From Muricoccus pecuniae (lineage in GTDB: Bacteria; Pseudomonadota; Alphaproteobacteria; Acetobacterales; Acetobacteraceae), in NCBI RefSeq assembly GCF_014199205.1, contig NZ_JACIJD010000006.1, positions 124,001-188,000 on the forward strand: DNA of 64,000 bases, written 5' to 3'. Positions 30,443 to 38,227 of this stretch are shown here, piece by piece (position 1 is the stretch's first letter; each line of letters begins with the position of its first letter). The position numbers and the translations under genes were made by a program. The notes beneath the pieces were generated by a model that worked only from the letters and a program-made list of their open reading frames with translations, was not told where the DNA came from and made no database searches.

Positions 30443-30921
30443 TGGGGCCTCCGTCGGACGCGGGCTTGCCGCGCTGTTAGTCACGCGGCCGGGGCCGCGC
30501 GGTTGTGGACGCGGCGGGTGCCGCGTGATGGTCAGCACGGCCAGGGCCGTGCGGTGTCTCTGAAGCCGGGTCGCCGGGCTGGATCCCGTCGGCCCTGCTT
30601 GCCGGCGCGCGGCGGGGCGTCCCGGATGCGGTTGCACGGGCCATTGGCGACCCTGTCGCCCCGCCCGTGCCCGAACCGGTCTGCCCTGATGCCGCCGGGC
30701 GCCGCTGCGCGCCCCTGCTGCGGTCGCACACATGCTCTGCCGGACGCCAATTTGCAAGCATTCCTGATTGCGGAACTGCTCGGCGATCGTGTCAGGGCCG
30801 GCGACCCTTGGGCCCTCCGGGCCCGGTATCCCCGGCCGAGGCGGCCGGGATAGGGGGACTGGCCCCGGGCCGGTGCGGGCGGCTTGCCCCTCGCCCTGCC
30901 TCAGCGAATCGGTGCGGGCCC
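30443..30921. other. Intergenic region between dksA and fusA
   Basis: About 480 bp with no convincing gene on either strand. It contains several short GC-rich inverted repeats (for example GGGCCC-TCC-GGGCCC near 30810 and CCGGCC/GGCCGG near 30835), and one less GC-rich patch around 30745-30775. In that patch a minus-strand TTGCAA could be a weak -35 for fusA, but no good -10 follows. The fusA leader may be long. Confidence 0.5.
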
Positions 30922-31347
30922 TCAGTCGTCCCGGTGGACGCGCTCCATCCGCTCGTGGCGCTCCTGCGCCTCGATGGAAAGGGTGGCGATCGGGCGGGCT
31001 TCGAGTCGGCGCAGGCCGATGGGCTCCCCCGTCTCCTCGCAGTAGCCGTAGGTGCCGTTGTCCACGCGCTCCAGCGCCTGGTCGATCTTGCTGATCAGCT
31101 TGCGCGCGCGGTCGCGGGTGCGGAGTTCCAGGGCGCGGTCGGTCTCGACGCTCGCCCGGTCGCTCAGGTCAGCCTCGATAATGCCGCCCTGGCCCATGGA
31201 GGAGAGGGTTTCACCGGCTTCCCGGAGCAGCTCCTGCCTCCAACGCAGCAGCTTCTGGCGAAAATAGGCGAGCTGCCGTGGGTTCATGAAGGCCTCGTCG
31301 TCCGAGGGCCTGTAGTCCGGCGGCAGGGTGATGAGCATGGCTTGCAT
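30922..31347 (-). CDS. dksA: RNA polymerase-binding transcription factor DksA (zinc-finger cysteines lost)
   Basis: A 141-residue stringent-response factor acting in the RNA polymerase secondary channel with ppGpp. The coiled-coil tip motif DLSDRA (residues 60-65, DxxDxA) is intact. In the zinc-finger module, the four cysteines of E. coli DksA align with Cys103, Thr106, Ser124 and Ala127, leaving one cysteine. Such C-T-S-A forms are known as zinc-independent DksA variants in other bacteria. It precedes fliX, as in other alphaproteobacterial flagellar clusters. Confidence 0.92.
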   Translation of the reverse strand: MQAMLITLPPDYRPSDDEAFMNPRQLAYFRQKLLRWRQELLREAGETLSSMGQGGIIEADLSDRASVETDRALELRTRDRARKLISKIDQALERVDNGTYGYCEETGEPIGLRRLEARPIATLSIEAQERHERMERVHRDD

Positions 31348-31397
31348 CCCAATAGCCTGGCCCGACCCCCCGGTCCCCCCGGCCGGTCAGGCAGCCG

Positions 31398-31427
31398 CGT
31401 ATAGCGATGCCCCCGGTCTCAAAACAA
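31398..31427 (-). promoter_or_regulatory. Candidate promoter for dksA
   Basis: On the minus strand TTGTTT (31427-31422) is followed after 18 bp by TATACG (31403-31398). Initiation near 31391 would leave a leader of about 44 nt before the dksA ATG. The -35 is only a partial match. Confidence 0.45.
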
Positions 31428-31493
31428 GGGGAAGTCCCCTGCCATTCACCAGAGCGCGGTCGCGTCGCGCAGCTTATCACTGTTATGCAACAT

Positions 31494-31898
31494 TTAAGCA
31501 ATCGCCAGGCCATGCCGGGCCAGTTCGATCCTGGCACGGAGGGCGATGCCGGCCAGGGCGTCGGCCAGCACCGGGTCGGCCGGCTGCTCGCCCTCGGCCA
31601 GGGCCGCGATTCGGGTGAGCCGCGCCGGGTCCACCCCGCTGCCCAGCATCTCGGCCTGGAGCGCCGACATCTCCTTCAGCAGGTCGCGCGCGCGGGCATG
31701 CCCGCGCCGGTCGCGCTCGGCGTCGTCGCCGGCCTCCTGCAGCGCCACGAGCCCGACCGCGGTGGCCGGGGCGGCCGCCGCGGCCCCCTCGGCCTCCCGC
31801 GCCGCGGGCTGGGACAGGCGGAAGCCGCCTCCGCCGCGGGCCGCCGGGCGCGCGGGCCCTGCCATGCCGGCCCGTCCCGTTCCGTTGATGCCGATCAT
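31494..31898 (-). CDS. fliX: Flagellar assembly regulator FliX
   Basis: A 134-residue alphaproteobacterial protein that links flagellar assembly to the sigma-54 activator FlbD. It starts MIGINGTGRAG and has the family pattern GGGFRLSQP, then GLVALQEAGDDAERDRRGHARARDLL (about residues 48-73), and a C-terminal helix ending IALRARIELARHGLA. It is divergent from flgI, the arrangement known in Caulobacter, and the sigma-54 promoter in the shared upstream region fits its regulatory role. Confidence 0.87.
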   Translation of the reverse strand: MIGINGTGRAGMAGPARPAARGGGGFRLSQPAAREAEGAAAAAPATAVGLVALQEAGDDAERDRRGHARARDLLKEMSALQAEMLGSGVDPARLTRIAALAEGEQPADPVLADALAGIALRARIELARHGLAIA

Positions 31899-32006
31899 CC
31901 CGCCTCGTCCTCGTCCCTGCCGCAACGCCTGTCCGAACCTGCCGTGGGGAGGGCCGGAAACGGCCCCCATCCGGCAAACCCTGCCGCCCCCTCCCCCGTC
32001 AAACCC

Positions 32007-32021
32007 TGGCACGGCCGTTGC
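32007..32021 (+). promoter_or_regulatory. Sigma-54 (-24/-12) promoter for flgI
   Basis: TGGCAC-GGCCG-TTGC matches the sigma-54 consensus TGGCAC-N5-TTGC exactly. It points towards flgI, with the -12 element about 49 nt before the ATG. Sigma-54 control is typical of alphaproteobacterial hook-basal-body genes and would make flgI-flgJ-flgN a FlbD/FliX-dependent unit. Confidence 0.8.
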
Positions 32022-32069
32022 GCCTGGGGGGTTACGGAAGCGCCGGGAGGCGTTCTGGTGGAGGTCACT

Positions 32070-33215
32070 ATGCCCGAGAGCGGTTTCCGAAGCGCGAAGG
32101 TCGTGCCGGCCATCGCCTTCCTGCTCGCCCTGTTTCCGGCGGTCCTGGCGGGGTCGGTGCCGGCGATCGCGGCGCCCGAGGTCCGGATCAAGGACATCGC
32201 GGATGTCGAGGGCATCCGCGACAACCAGCTCGTCGGGTATGGGCTGGTGGTGGGCCTGCCCGGCACGGGCGACAAGCTGCGCTCGGCCATCTTCACCCGG
32301 CAATCCCTCGTCGGCATGCTCGAGCGGCTGGGCGTGAACACGCGCGACCAGGAATCGAAGCTCGACACGCGCAACGTCGCCGCCGTGATGGTCACGGCCA
32401 ACCTGCCGGCCTTCGCCCGCCCGGGAAGCCGGGTGGACATCGCCGTCTCCTCCCTCGGCGACGCCTCCAACCTCACCGGCGGCACGCTGCTGGTCACGCC
32501 GCTGCTGGGCGCGGACGGGGAGGTCTACGCCGTGGCGCAGGGCGCGGTGGCCACCGGCGCGATCGGCGCGCGCGGCCAGGGCGCCTCCGTGCAGCGCGGC
32601 GTGCCGACCTCGGCGCGCATCTCCTCCGGTGCGGTGGTGGAGCGCGAGCTTCCCTTCGAGCTGGGCGGGCGCGACCGCCTGCGCCTCTCCCTCCGCAACC
32701 CCGACCTCACCACGGCGCAGCGCATGGCCGGGGCCATCAACCGCGCCGTCGGCACCGGCCTCGCGACGGCGACCGACCCGCGCACCGTCGTGCTCGTCAC
32801 GGCGGGCCGCGACATCGCGCGGCTGCTGACCGACATCGAGCAGCTCCGCATCGAGCCCGACCAGTCCGCCCGGGTCATCATCGAGGAGGCCTCGGGCACG
32901 ATCGTCATGGGCCGGGACGTGCGCGTCTCCACCGTCGCCATCGCGCAGGGCAACCTGACCATCCGCGTCACCGAGACGCCGCAGGTGAGCCAGCCCGGCC
33001 CGCTCTCGAACGGTGAGACCGTCGTCGTGCCCCGCACGGGCATCCAGGTGGATGACGGGCGCGAACGGCGGCTCGGCATCCTGCCCCGCTCCGTCACCCT
33101 CGACGAGCTGGTGCGCGGGCTCAACTCCCTCGGCGTCGGGCCGCGCGACCTCATCACCATCCTCCAGGCGATCAAGGCGGCCGGCGCGCTCCAGGCCGAG
33201 CTGGAGGTGCGGTGA
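32070..33215 (+). CDS. flgI: Flagellar basal body P-ring protein FlgI
   Basis: A 381-residue periplasmic protein forming the P-ring in the peptidoglycan layer. A signal peptide covers about residues 1-34 (ending PAIAAPEV). Family motifs: RIKDIADVEGIRDNQLVGYGLVVGL, NVAAVMVTANLPAFARPG, and a C-terminal LDELVRGLNSLGVGPRDLITILQAIKAAGAL. The ATG at 32070 has GGAGGT upstream. It is the first gene of a sigma-54-driven unit with flgJ and an FlgN-like gene. Confidence 0.96.
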   Translation: MPESGFRSAKVVPAIAFLLALFPAVLAGSVPAIAAPEVRIKDIADVEGIRDNQLVGYGLVVGLPGTGDKLRSAIFTRQSLVGMLERLGVNTRDQESKLDTRNVAAVMVTANLPAFARPGSRVDIAVSSLGDASNLTGGTLLVTPLLGADGEVYAVAQGAVATGAIGARGQGASVQRGVPTSARISSGAVVERELPFELGGRDRLRLSLRNPDLTTAQRMAGAINRAVGTGLATATDPRTVVLVTAGRDIARLLTDIEQLRIEPDQSARVIIEEASGTIVMGRDVRVSTVAIAQGNLTIRVTETPQVSQPGPLSNGETVVVPRTGIQVDDGRERRLGILPRSVTLDELVRGLNSLGVGPRDLITILQAIKAAGALQAELEVR

Positions 33216-33526
33216 TGGACGCCGTCGCCGCCAACCACGCCACCCTCGCCCGCCTCGCCCGCCGCTTCGAGGCGCAGGCGCTGGGCTCCCTGCTCCAGCC
33301 CGTCTTCGGGGAGGGGCCGAAGGGCCTCCTCTCCGGCGGCGCCGCCGAGGCGCAGTGGCGCCCGATGCTCGTCGAGAACTACGCCCGCGCCTGGACGGAG
33401 CGCGGCGGCATCGGGATCGCCGCCTCCGTCCATCGCGAGCTGCTCCGCATCCAGTCCGCCGCCGGCCAGTCTCCGCTTCCCGCATCTCCCCAGCCCAACA
33501 TCGACCAGGAAGGATCGCCCGCATGA
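33215..33526 (+). CDS. flgJ: Flagellar rod-binding protein FlgJ-type (CheL)
   Basis: A 103-residue protein matching only the N-terminal rod-binding domain of FlgJ, as is normal in alphaproteobacteria where it lacks the muramidase half. The segment RFEAQALGSLLQPVFGEGPKGLLSGGAAEAQWRPMLVE is the family core. It probably scaffolds rod assembly in the periplasm. The start at 33215 overlaps the flgI stop by 1 bp; a GTG one codon earlier is possible. Confidence 0.87.
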   Translation: MDAVAANHATLARLARRFEAQALGSLLQPVFGEGPKGLLSGGAAEAQWRPMLVENYARAWTERGGIGIAASVHRELLRIQSAAGQSPLPASPQPNIDQEGSPA

Positions 33527-33939
33527 GCCATCTCCCCATGATCCACGCCCTGCTGAACGCGGGCCAGCGCCTGGCCGACGCGCTGCGGGAGGAGAACGAG
33601 GCGCTCGCCCGGCTCGACCTCTCGCGGGCCGCCACGCTGGCCGGCGCCAAGGTGCAGGCGACCGACGCCTTCAGCGCGGCCTATGGCGCCGCGACGCGCA
33701 CGGGCGCCACGTCCGAGGGCGAGCTGCGCGCCGCGACCGAGAAGCTGGCCCTGCGCCTGCGCGACCTCTCGGACGAGAACCGCCGCCTGCTGGAGCGCGC
33801 CATCGATCTCCAATCGCGCGTGATCGAGACGATCGCCGGCGCCGCGCTGCCGGCGAGCCGCCCGACCACCTATGGCGGCATGGGGCAGCGCGCGATGCCG
33901 CGGCACGCGCCCTCGCTCGCCCTCGCCGCGCGCGCGTGA
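33523..33939 (+). CDS. FlgN/FlbY-like flagellar protein
   Basis: A 138-residue, mostly alpha-helical protein. Residues about 10-105 form a coiled-coil pattern (LADALREENEALARLDLSRAATLAGAKVQA), as in FlgN-type export chaperones and the FlbY-like proteins found downstream of flgI/flgJ in alphaproteobacteria. The last 30 residues are unstructured. The ATG overlaps the flgJ stop. The assignment rests on context and helix pattern. Confidence 0.68.
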   Translation: MSHLPMIHALLNAGQRLADALREENEALARLDLSRAATLAGAKVQATDAFSAAYGAATRTGATSEGELRAATEKLALRLRDLSDENRRLLERAIDLQSRVIETIAGAALPASRPTTYGGMGQRAMPRHAPSLALAARA

Positions 33940-34008
33940 ACGTCCCGGCGGTGGCGCTGGGGCGGTGCTGCTGGCGCGCGCGGCGCGGCTGGGGCATAGC
34001 TGCAATGA

Positions 34009-34836
34009 ATGGATGCCACGGCCGACATCGCTGGATGGGAGACGGAGGAGGCCTGGGCGGCGCTGCTGAGGCGCCGCAACGGCGGGGCGGAAAATCCGCC
34101 CGGCACGCACCCTCTTCTCTCGCTCTTCGGCCCCGTCCTGTCCTGCGACCACGGCCCGGATGGCTGCACGGTGATCGGGCGCCTCGCCCAGACGCTCGAC
34201 GGGCGCATCGCCACCGCGGCCGGCTCCAGCCAGTGGATCGGCGGGCGGGGCGACATCCTGCACACGCATCGCCTGCGCGCGCTCTGCGATGCCGTCCTCG
34301 TCGGCGCGGGCACGGTGGCGCATGACGATCCCCGGCTGACGACTCGCGAGGTGACGGGGCCGAGCCCCGTGCGCGTCGTGATCGATCCGCGCCGCCGCCT
34401 TCCCGACACGCACCGCCTGTTCAACGACGGCGCGGCGCCCACCATCCTCGCCTGTCTCGACGAGGTTCCCGGCCCCGGGCGCCATGGCGCGGCGGAAGTC
34501 CTGCGCCTGCCGCGCGCGGGAGACGGGCTCGACCTGGGGGCGCTGCTGGCGGCACTGGGCGCGCGCGGGCTCTGCCGCCTCTTCGTCGAGGGGGGCGGCG
34601 TGACGGTTTCGCATTTCCTCGCGGCGGGCTTGCTGGACCGGCTGCACGTCACGGTCGCGCCCGTCATCCTCGGCTCCGGCCGCGCGGCCTTCACCCTGCC
34701 GGAAGCATCCTGCATCGCGGATGGGCTGCGCTTCTCCTGGAGCGTCTATCCGCTGGAAGGCGGCGACCTCCTTCTCGACATCCCGCTGCGCCGCGCGCGG
34801 CCGCGGGTCTGCGGCGGAGGATCGCCGGCTTGCTGA
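34009..34836 (+). CDS. RibD C-terminal domain-type pyrimidine/pterin reductase
   Basis: A 275-residue protein with the dihydrofolate-reductase fold of RibD reductases, which use NADPH on ribosylated pyrimidines. The core begins IGRLAQTLDGRIAT (about residue 56) and includes DAVLVGAGTVAHDDPRLT, VVIDPRRRLP and LFVEGGGVTVSHFL, as in RibD. There is no deaminase half; a 55-residue unrelated N-terminus replaces it. The gene starts a five-gene overlapping unit with an alcohol-dehydrogenase-like protein, a PTPS-family enzyme, a glycosyltransferase and a methyltransferase. This suggests a reductase step in a pterin- or pyrimidine-derived metabolite rather than in riboflavin itself. Confidence 0.85.
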   Translation: MDATADIAGWETEEAWAALLRRRNGGAENPPGTHPLLSLFGPVLSCDHGPDGCTVIGRLAQTLDGRIATAAGSSQWIGGRGDILHTHRLRALCDAVLVGAGTVAHDDPRLTTREVTGPSPVRVVIDPRRRLPDTHRLFNDGAAPTILACLDEVPGPGRHGAAEVLRLPRAGDGLDLGALLAALGARGLCRLFVEGGGVTVSHFLAAGLLDRLHVTVAPVILGSGRAAFTLPEASCIADGLRFSWSVYPLEGGDLLLDIPLRRARPRVCGGGSPAC

Positions 34837-35813
34837 CTGCCACCGCCTTCTGGACGACCGGCCCCGGACAGGGCGCGATCCACGGCGAGACGCTGCGCGC
34901 GCCCGGGCCGGGCGAGGCCCTCGTCCGCACCCTCGCCAGCGGCGTGAGCCGCGGCACGGAGAAGCTCGTCTTCCACGGCCGCGTGCCGGAGGGCGAGTGG
35001 GACCGGATGCGCGCGCCGATGCAGTCCGGCGACTTCCCCTTCCCCGTGAAATACGGCTACGCGGCCGTCGGCATCGTCGAGGACGGGCCGGCGGAGCTGG
35101 TGGGACAGCGCGTCTTCTGCCTGCACCCGCATCAGGACCGCTTCGTCGCCCCGGTCTCCGCCCTTTCCCCCGTGCCCGACCGCGTGCCGGAATGGCGCGC
35201 GGTGCTGGCGGCGAACATGGAAACGGCGCTCAACATCGTCTGGGACGCGCAGCCCCTGCCCGGGGAGCGCGCGCTCGTCATCGGCGCGGGGGTGGTGGGG
35301 CTTCTCTGCGCCTGGTTGCTGTCGCGCTTCCCGGCGCTCGACCTCTCCGTCGCCGACCCCGATCCGTTGCGCGCGCCGGTGGCAGGGCGGCTGGGGCTGC
35401 GCCTGGTGACGCCTGACGAGGCGCCGGGCAACCGCGACCTCATCGTTCACGCCTCCGGCAACCCGGAAGGGCTGCGCACCGCGCTTCGCTGCGCCGGTTT
35501 CGAGGCGCGCATCCTGGAAGCCTCCTGGTTCGGCACGGAGGAGTGCCGCCTGCCCCTGGGCGAGATCTTCCATGGTGGGCGCGTCACCCTCCGCTCGACG
35601 CAGGTCGGCCAGATCGCCGCGCCCATGCGTGGCCGGCGCAGCCATGCGGAGCGGATGGCGCTCGCCCTCTCGCTGCTCGCCGATCCCGCGCTCGACGCGC
35701 TCTGCGGGCCGATGGTCGCCTTCCACGACCTGCCGCGCCTCATGCCGGAGCTGCTGGGCACCCCGCCCGAGGGGGCGTCCGCCCCGCTCCTGCCCGTTGT
35801 CACCTATGAATGA
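34830..35813 (+). CDS. Zinc-type alcohol dehydrogenase-like oxidoreductase
   Basis: A 327-residue medium-chain dehydrogenase. The GroES-like N-terminal domain contains GEALVRTLASGVSRGTEKLV, and the Rossmann domain has VIGAGVVGLLCAWLL (about residues 150-164). The cysteine cluster that binds structural zinc in classical enzymes is absent. It resembles the dehydrogenases annotated near pterin genes in alphaproteobacteria and, distantly, BchC. It starts with TTG at 34830, 7 bp inside the RibD-like gene. In this cluster it may oxidise or reduce a pterin side chain (inference). Confidence 0.8.
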   Translation: MLTATAFWTTGPGQGAIHGETLRAPGPGEALVRTLASGVSRGTEKLVFHGRVPEGEWDRMRAPMQSGDFPFPVKYGYAAVGIVEDGPAELVGQRVFCLHPHQDRFVAPVSALSPVPDRVPEWRAVLAANMETALNIVWDAQPLPGERALVIGAGVVGLLCAWLLSRFPALDLSVADPDPLRAPVAGRLGLRLVTPDEAPGNRDLIVHASGNPEGLRTALRCAGFEARILEASWFGTEECRLPLGEIFHGGRVTLRSTQVGQIAAPMRGRRSHAERMALALSLLADPALDALCGPMVAFHDLPRLMPELLGTPPEGASAPLLPVVTYE

Positions 35814-35820
35814 GAAGCCG

Positions 35821-36237
35821 ATGTACAGCCTGACCGTCGCCGATCACGTCATGATCGCCCATTCCTTCCGCGGCGAGGCGTTCGGCCCGGCCCAGCGCGT
35901 CCACGGCGCGACCTTCGTGGTGGAGGCGGAGTTCCGCGCCCCGCGGCTGGACGACGCCAACCTGCTGGTGGATATCGCCGCCGCCCGCGTGGAACTGCGC
36001 CGCATCCTCGACGGCTTCGACTACAGCAACCTGGACGAGCTGCCCGCCTTCGCCGGCCAGAACACCACGACCGAGTTCCTCTGCTTCCACATCCATGGCC
36101 TGCTCTCCGCGGCGCTGGCCGAGGGGAAGCTCGGCGAGGGCGGGCGCGCGGTGCGCAGCCTGAAGGTGCTGCTGCGCGAGAGCCCGCTTGCCTGGGCCGC
36201 CTACGAGGCCGAGGTCGCGCGGGCCGCCGCGGCGTGA
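35821..36237 (+). CDS. 6-pyruvoyl-tetrahydropterin synthase/QueD family protein with altered active site
   Basis: A 138-residue T-fold protein. The motif HSFRGEAFGPAQRVHGATFVVEAEF aligns with the QueD/PTPS metal site. His14 and His28 match two zinc ligands, but the third His (second in HGH) is Ala30, and the catalytic Cys four residues before the HGH is Ala24. NTTTEFL replaces the usual PTSEN segment. So it keeps the fold but not the standard chemistry. The ATG at 35821 has GAGAAG upstream; an in-frame ATG at 35806 is an alternative. It overlaps the flanking genes in the five-gene operon. Confidence 0.83.
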   Translation: MYSLTVADHVMIAHSFRGEAFGPAQRVHGATFVVEAEFRAPRLDDANLLVDIAAARVELRRILDGFDYSNLDELPAFAGQNTTTEFLCFHIHGLLSAALAEGKLGEGGRAVRSLKVLLRESPLAWAAYEAEVARAAAA

Positions 36238-37289
36238 GGATCGCCTTCGCCGTTCCCGCGCCGCTGGACGCCGTCAGCGGCGGCTATGCTTATGACCGCC
36301 GCATCCTCGCGGGGCTGCGGGAACTCGGCCACGAGATCCGCCTGGAGGAGATGCCGGGCCGCCATCCCCTTCCGGACGACACCGCCGAGGAGGCCGCGCG
36401 CGCGGTGCTCGGCCGCCTTTCCGAGCGGGAGGTGCTGGTGGTGGACGGGCTCTCCCTGCCCTCCTTCGCGCCGCTCGCCGGCGAGCCCGCTATGGGGAAC
36501 GCGATCGGCCTCATCCACCACCCGACCGCGCTGGAGACCGGCTTCCCCGAGACCGAGCGGGAAGCGCTGCGCGAGCGGGAGCGCGCGCTCTTCCCGCGGC
36601 TCGCCCGGCTGGTGACGACCTCCCCCCTCACCGCCGACCGGCTCGCGCCCGAGTTCGGCGCCGATCCCGCACGCATCGGCACGGTCGAGCCCGGCACGGA
36701 TCCGGCCCCGCGCGCGAAGGGGTCCGGCGGGCCGGGCTGCGCCATCCTCGCAGTGGGCGCGCTCGTGCCGCGAAAGGGGCACGACGTGCTGCTACGCGCG
36801 CTCGGGCGACTGACCGACATCGAGTGGAAGCTGACCATCGCGGGCGGCGAGCGCGACCCCGTCCATGCCTGCGGGCTGCGGGCGCTGACGGAGGAACTCG
36901 GCATCGCCGCGCGCGTCACCTTCGCCGGGGAGGTCGGGGACGAGGCGCTGGAGGCGCTCTTCGCCGCCACGGACCTCTTCGCCTCGGCGAGCCATTGGGA
37001 AGGCTACGGGATGGCGGTGGCCGAGGCGCTCGCGCACGGGCTGCCCCTGGCGATCACCGCCGGGGGAGCGCTGGCGGATCTGGCACCGCGCGACGCCGCC
37101 GTGATCTGCGCGCCGGGCGACGCGAACAGCCTTTCCCGCGCCATGCGCCGGCCGATCTACGATGCGGGGCTGCGCGAGGCGATGTCGGAGGCCGCCTGGC
37201 GCGCGGGGCAGCGGCTGCCGCGATGGACGGACCGCGCGGAAGGCTTCGCCCGCGAGATCGAGGCCGCCCTGCCGGAGCGGCGGCCATGA
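36234..37289 (+). CDS. Glycosyltransferase family 4 protein
   Basis: A 351-residue GT-B fold enzyme. The N-terminal donor-side start is RIAFAVPAPLDAVSGGYAYDRRIL; the C-terminal half has LAVGALVPRKGHDVLLRAL, LTIAGG and the EX7E motif EGYGMAVAE (about residues 255-263) that marks retaining GT4 enzymes. No membrane segment is visible, so it is soluble. The GTG start overlaps the PTPS-like stop, and the stop overlaps the methyltransferase start. A small-molecule acceptor, perhaps the pterin-like product of this operon, is more plausible than a polysaccharide (inference from context). Confidence 0.88.
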   Translation: MRIAFAVPAPLDAVSGGYAYDRRILAGLRELGHEIRLEEMPGRHPLPDDTAEEAARAVLGRLSEREVLVVDGLSLPSFAPLAGEPAMGNAIGLIHHPTALETGFPETEREALRERERALFPRLARLVTTSPLTADRLAPEFGADPARIGTVEPGTDPAPRAKGSGGPGCAILAVGALVPRKGHDVLLRALGRLTDIEWKLTIAGGERDPVHACGLRALTEELGIAARVTFAGEVGDEALEALFAATDLFASASHWEGYGMAVAEALAHGLPLAITAGGALADLAPRDAAVICAPGDANSLSRAMRRPIYDAGLREAMSEAAWRAGQRLPRWTDRAEGFAREIEAALPERRP

Positions 37290-38149
37290 CGGAGAGCTTC
37301 GACGCCGACTGGCTGGAGCTGCGCGAGCCCTTCGACGCGCGGGCGCGCAGCCCGATGCTGGCCCAGGCCCTCTCGGCCGCGCTGCCCGCGCGCCCGCGGC
37401 TGCTGGACCTCGGCGCCGGCACGGGAAGCCTGTTCCGCTGGCTCGCGCCGATCCTGAACCGCCCGCAGGCATGGACGCTGGTGGATGCGGACGTCACCCT
37501 TATCGAGTTCGCCTTCGACACCATCGCCATGCGCGCGGCTGCCGTGGGGCTCGAAGTGTCGGCGCCGAACAAGCGCACGCTGCTGGTCCACACGCCCGCC
37601 GGTGCCTGGCGGGTCGAGGGGCTTGTCATGGACCTCGCGGACGCGCCGCGTGGCCTGCCGCTCGGCCGCGCGGACGGCGTGGTCTGCTCCGCGCTGCTCG
37701 ATCTCGTCTCCCGGCGCTGGGTGTCCCGCATGGCCGCGGGGCTTCGCCTGCCATTCCTGGCGGCGCTGAACGTGGAGGGCGACGCGCGCTTCCTGCCGCC
37801 TCACCCCGCGGACGGGATCGTGGCGCGCGGTTTCCGGCGCGACCAGATCCGCGACAAGGGATTCGAGGGTCCCGCCCTTGGTGGCGCGGCCACGCGAGTC
37901 GCCGCGGCGGCCTTCCGTGCAAACGGCTTCTCCGTCACGACCGCGCCCTCTCCCTGGCGCATCGGCACGGGCGAGACGCGCATGCTGTCCGAACTTGCAC
38001 GGGGGCATGCCGCGGCAGCGGCCGGGCAGATGCCGCGCTCGGCCGCAGCGATCACGGCATGGCTGACCGCGAGGGAGGCGCGGGCGAGGCGTGGCGCGCT
38101 GCGGGCGATGGTCGGGCATGGCGACCTCCTCGCCCTTCCCCGTCGCTAA
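37286..38149 (+). CDS. Class I SAM-dependent methyltransferase
   Basis: A 287-residue methyltransferase. The SAM-binding motif I is LLDLGAGTGSLFRWL (about residues 39-53), followed by VDADVTLIEFA for the ribose-binding acid. The C-terminal part is Ala/Arg-rich. The ATG overlaps the glycosyltransferase stop by 4 bp, making it the last gene of the RibD-ADH-PTPS-GT-MT unit. It would methylate the final small molecule; the target is unknown. Confidence 0.83.
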   Translation: MTESFDADWLELREPFDARARSPMLAQALSAALPARPRLLDLGAGTGSLFRWLAPILNRPQAWTLVDADVTLIEFAFDTIAMRAAAVGLEVSAPNKRTLLVHTPAGAWRVEGLVMDLADAPRGLPLGRADGVVCSALLDLVSRRWVSRMAAGLRLPFLAALNVEGDARFLPPHPADGIVARGFRRDQIRDKGFEGPALGGAATRVAAAAFRANGFSVTTAPSPWRIGTGETRMLSELARGHAAAAAGQMPRSAAAITAWLTAREARARRGALRAMVGHGDLLALPRR

Positions 38150-38182
38150 CGGGACGGCGGTCCTGCCCTACGGGGACAAATG

Positions 38183-38208
38183 AAAAGGGGGCGCCGAAGC
38201 GCCCCCTT
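38183..38208 (-). terminator. Rho-independent terminator for the H1-like gene
   Basis: On the minus strand a 10-bp stem (AAGGGGGCGC/GCGCCCCCTT) closed by a TTCG tetraloop is followed by TTTTCATTT, 19 nt past the stop of the H1-like gene. On the plus strand the same hairpin lies 35 nt past the methyltransferase stop but with a poorer tail, so it may also serve that operon. Confidence 0.75.
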
Positions 38209-38227
38209 CACGAGCATGAAGCTGCGA

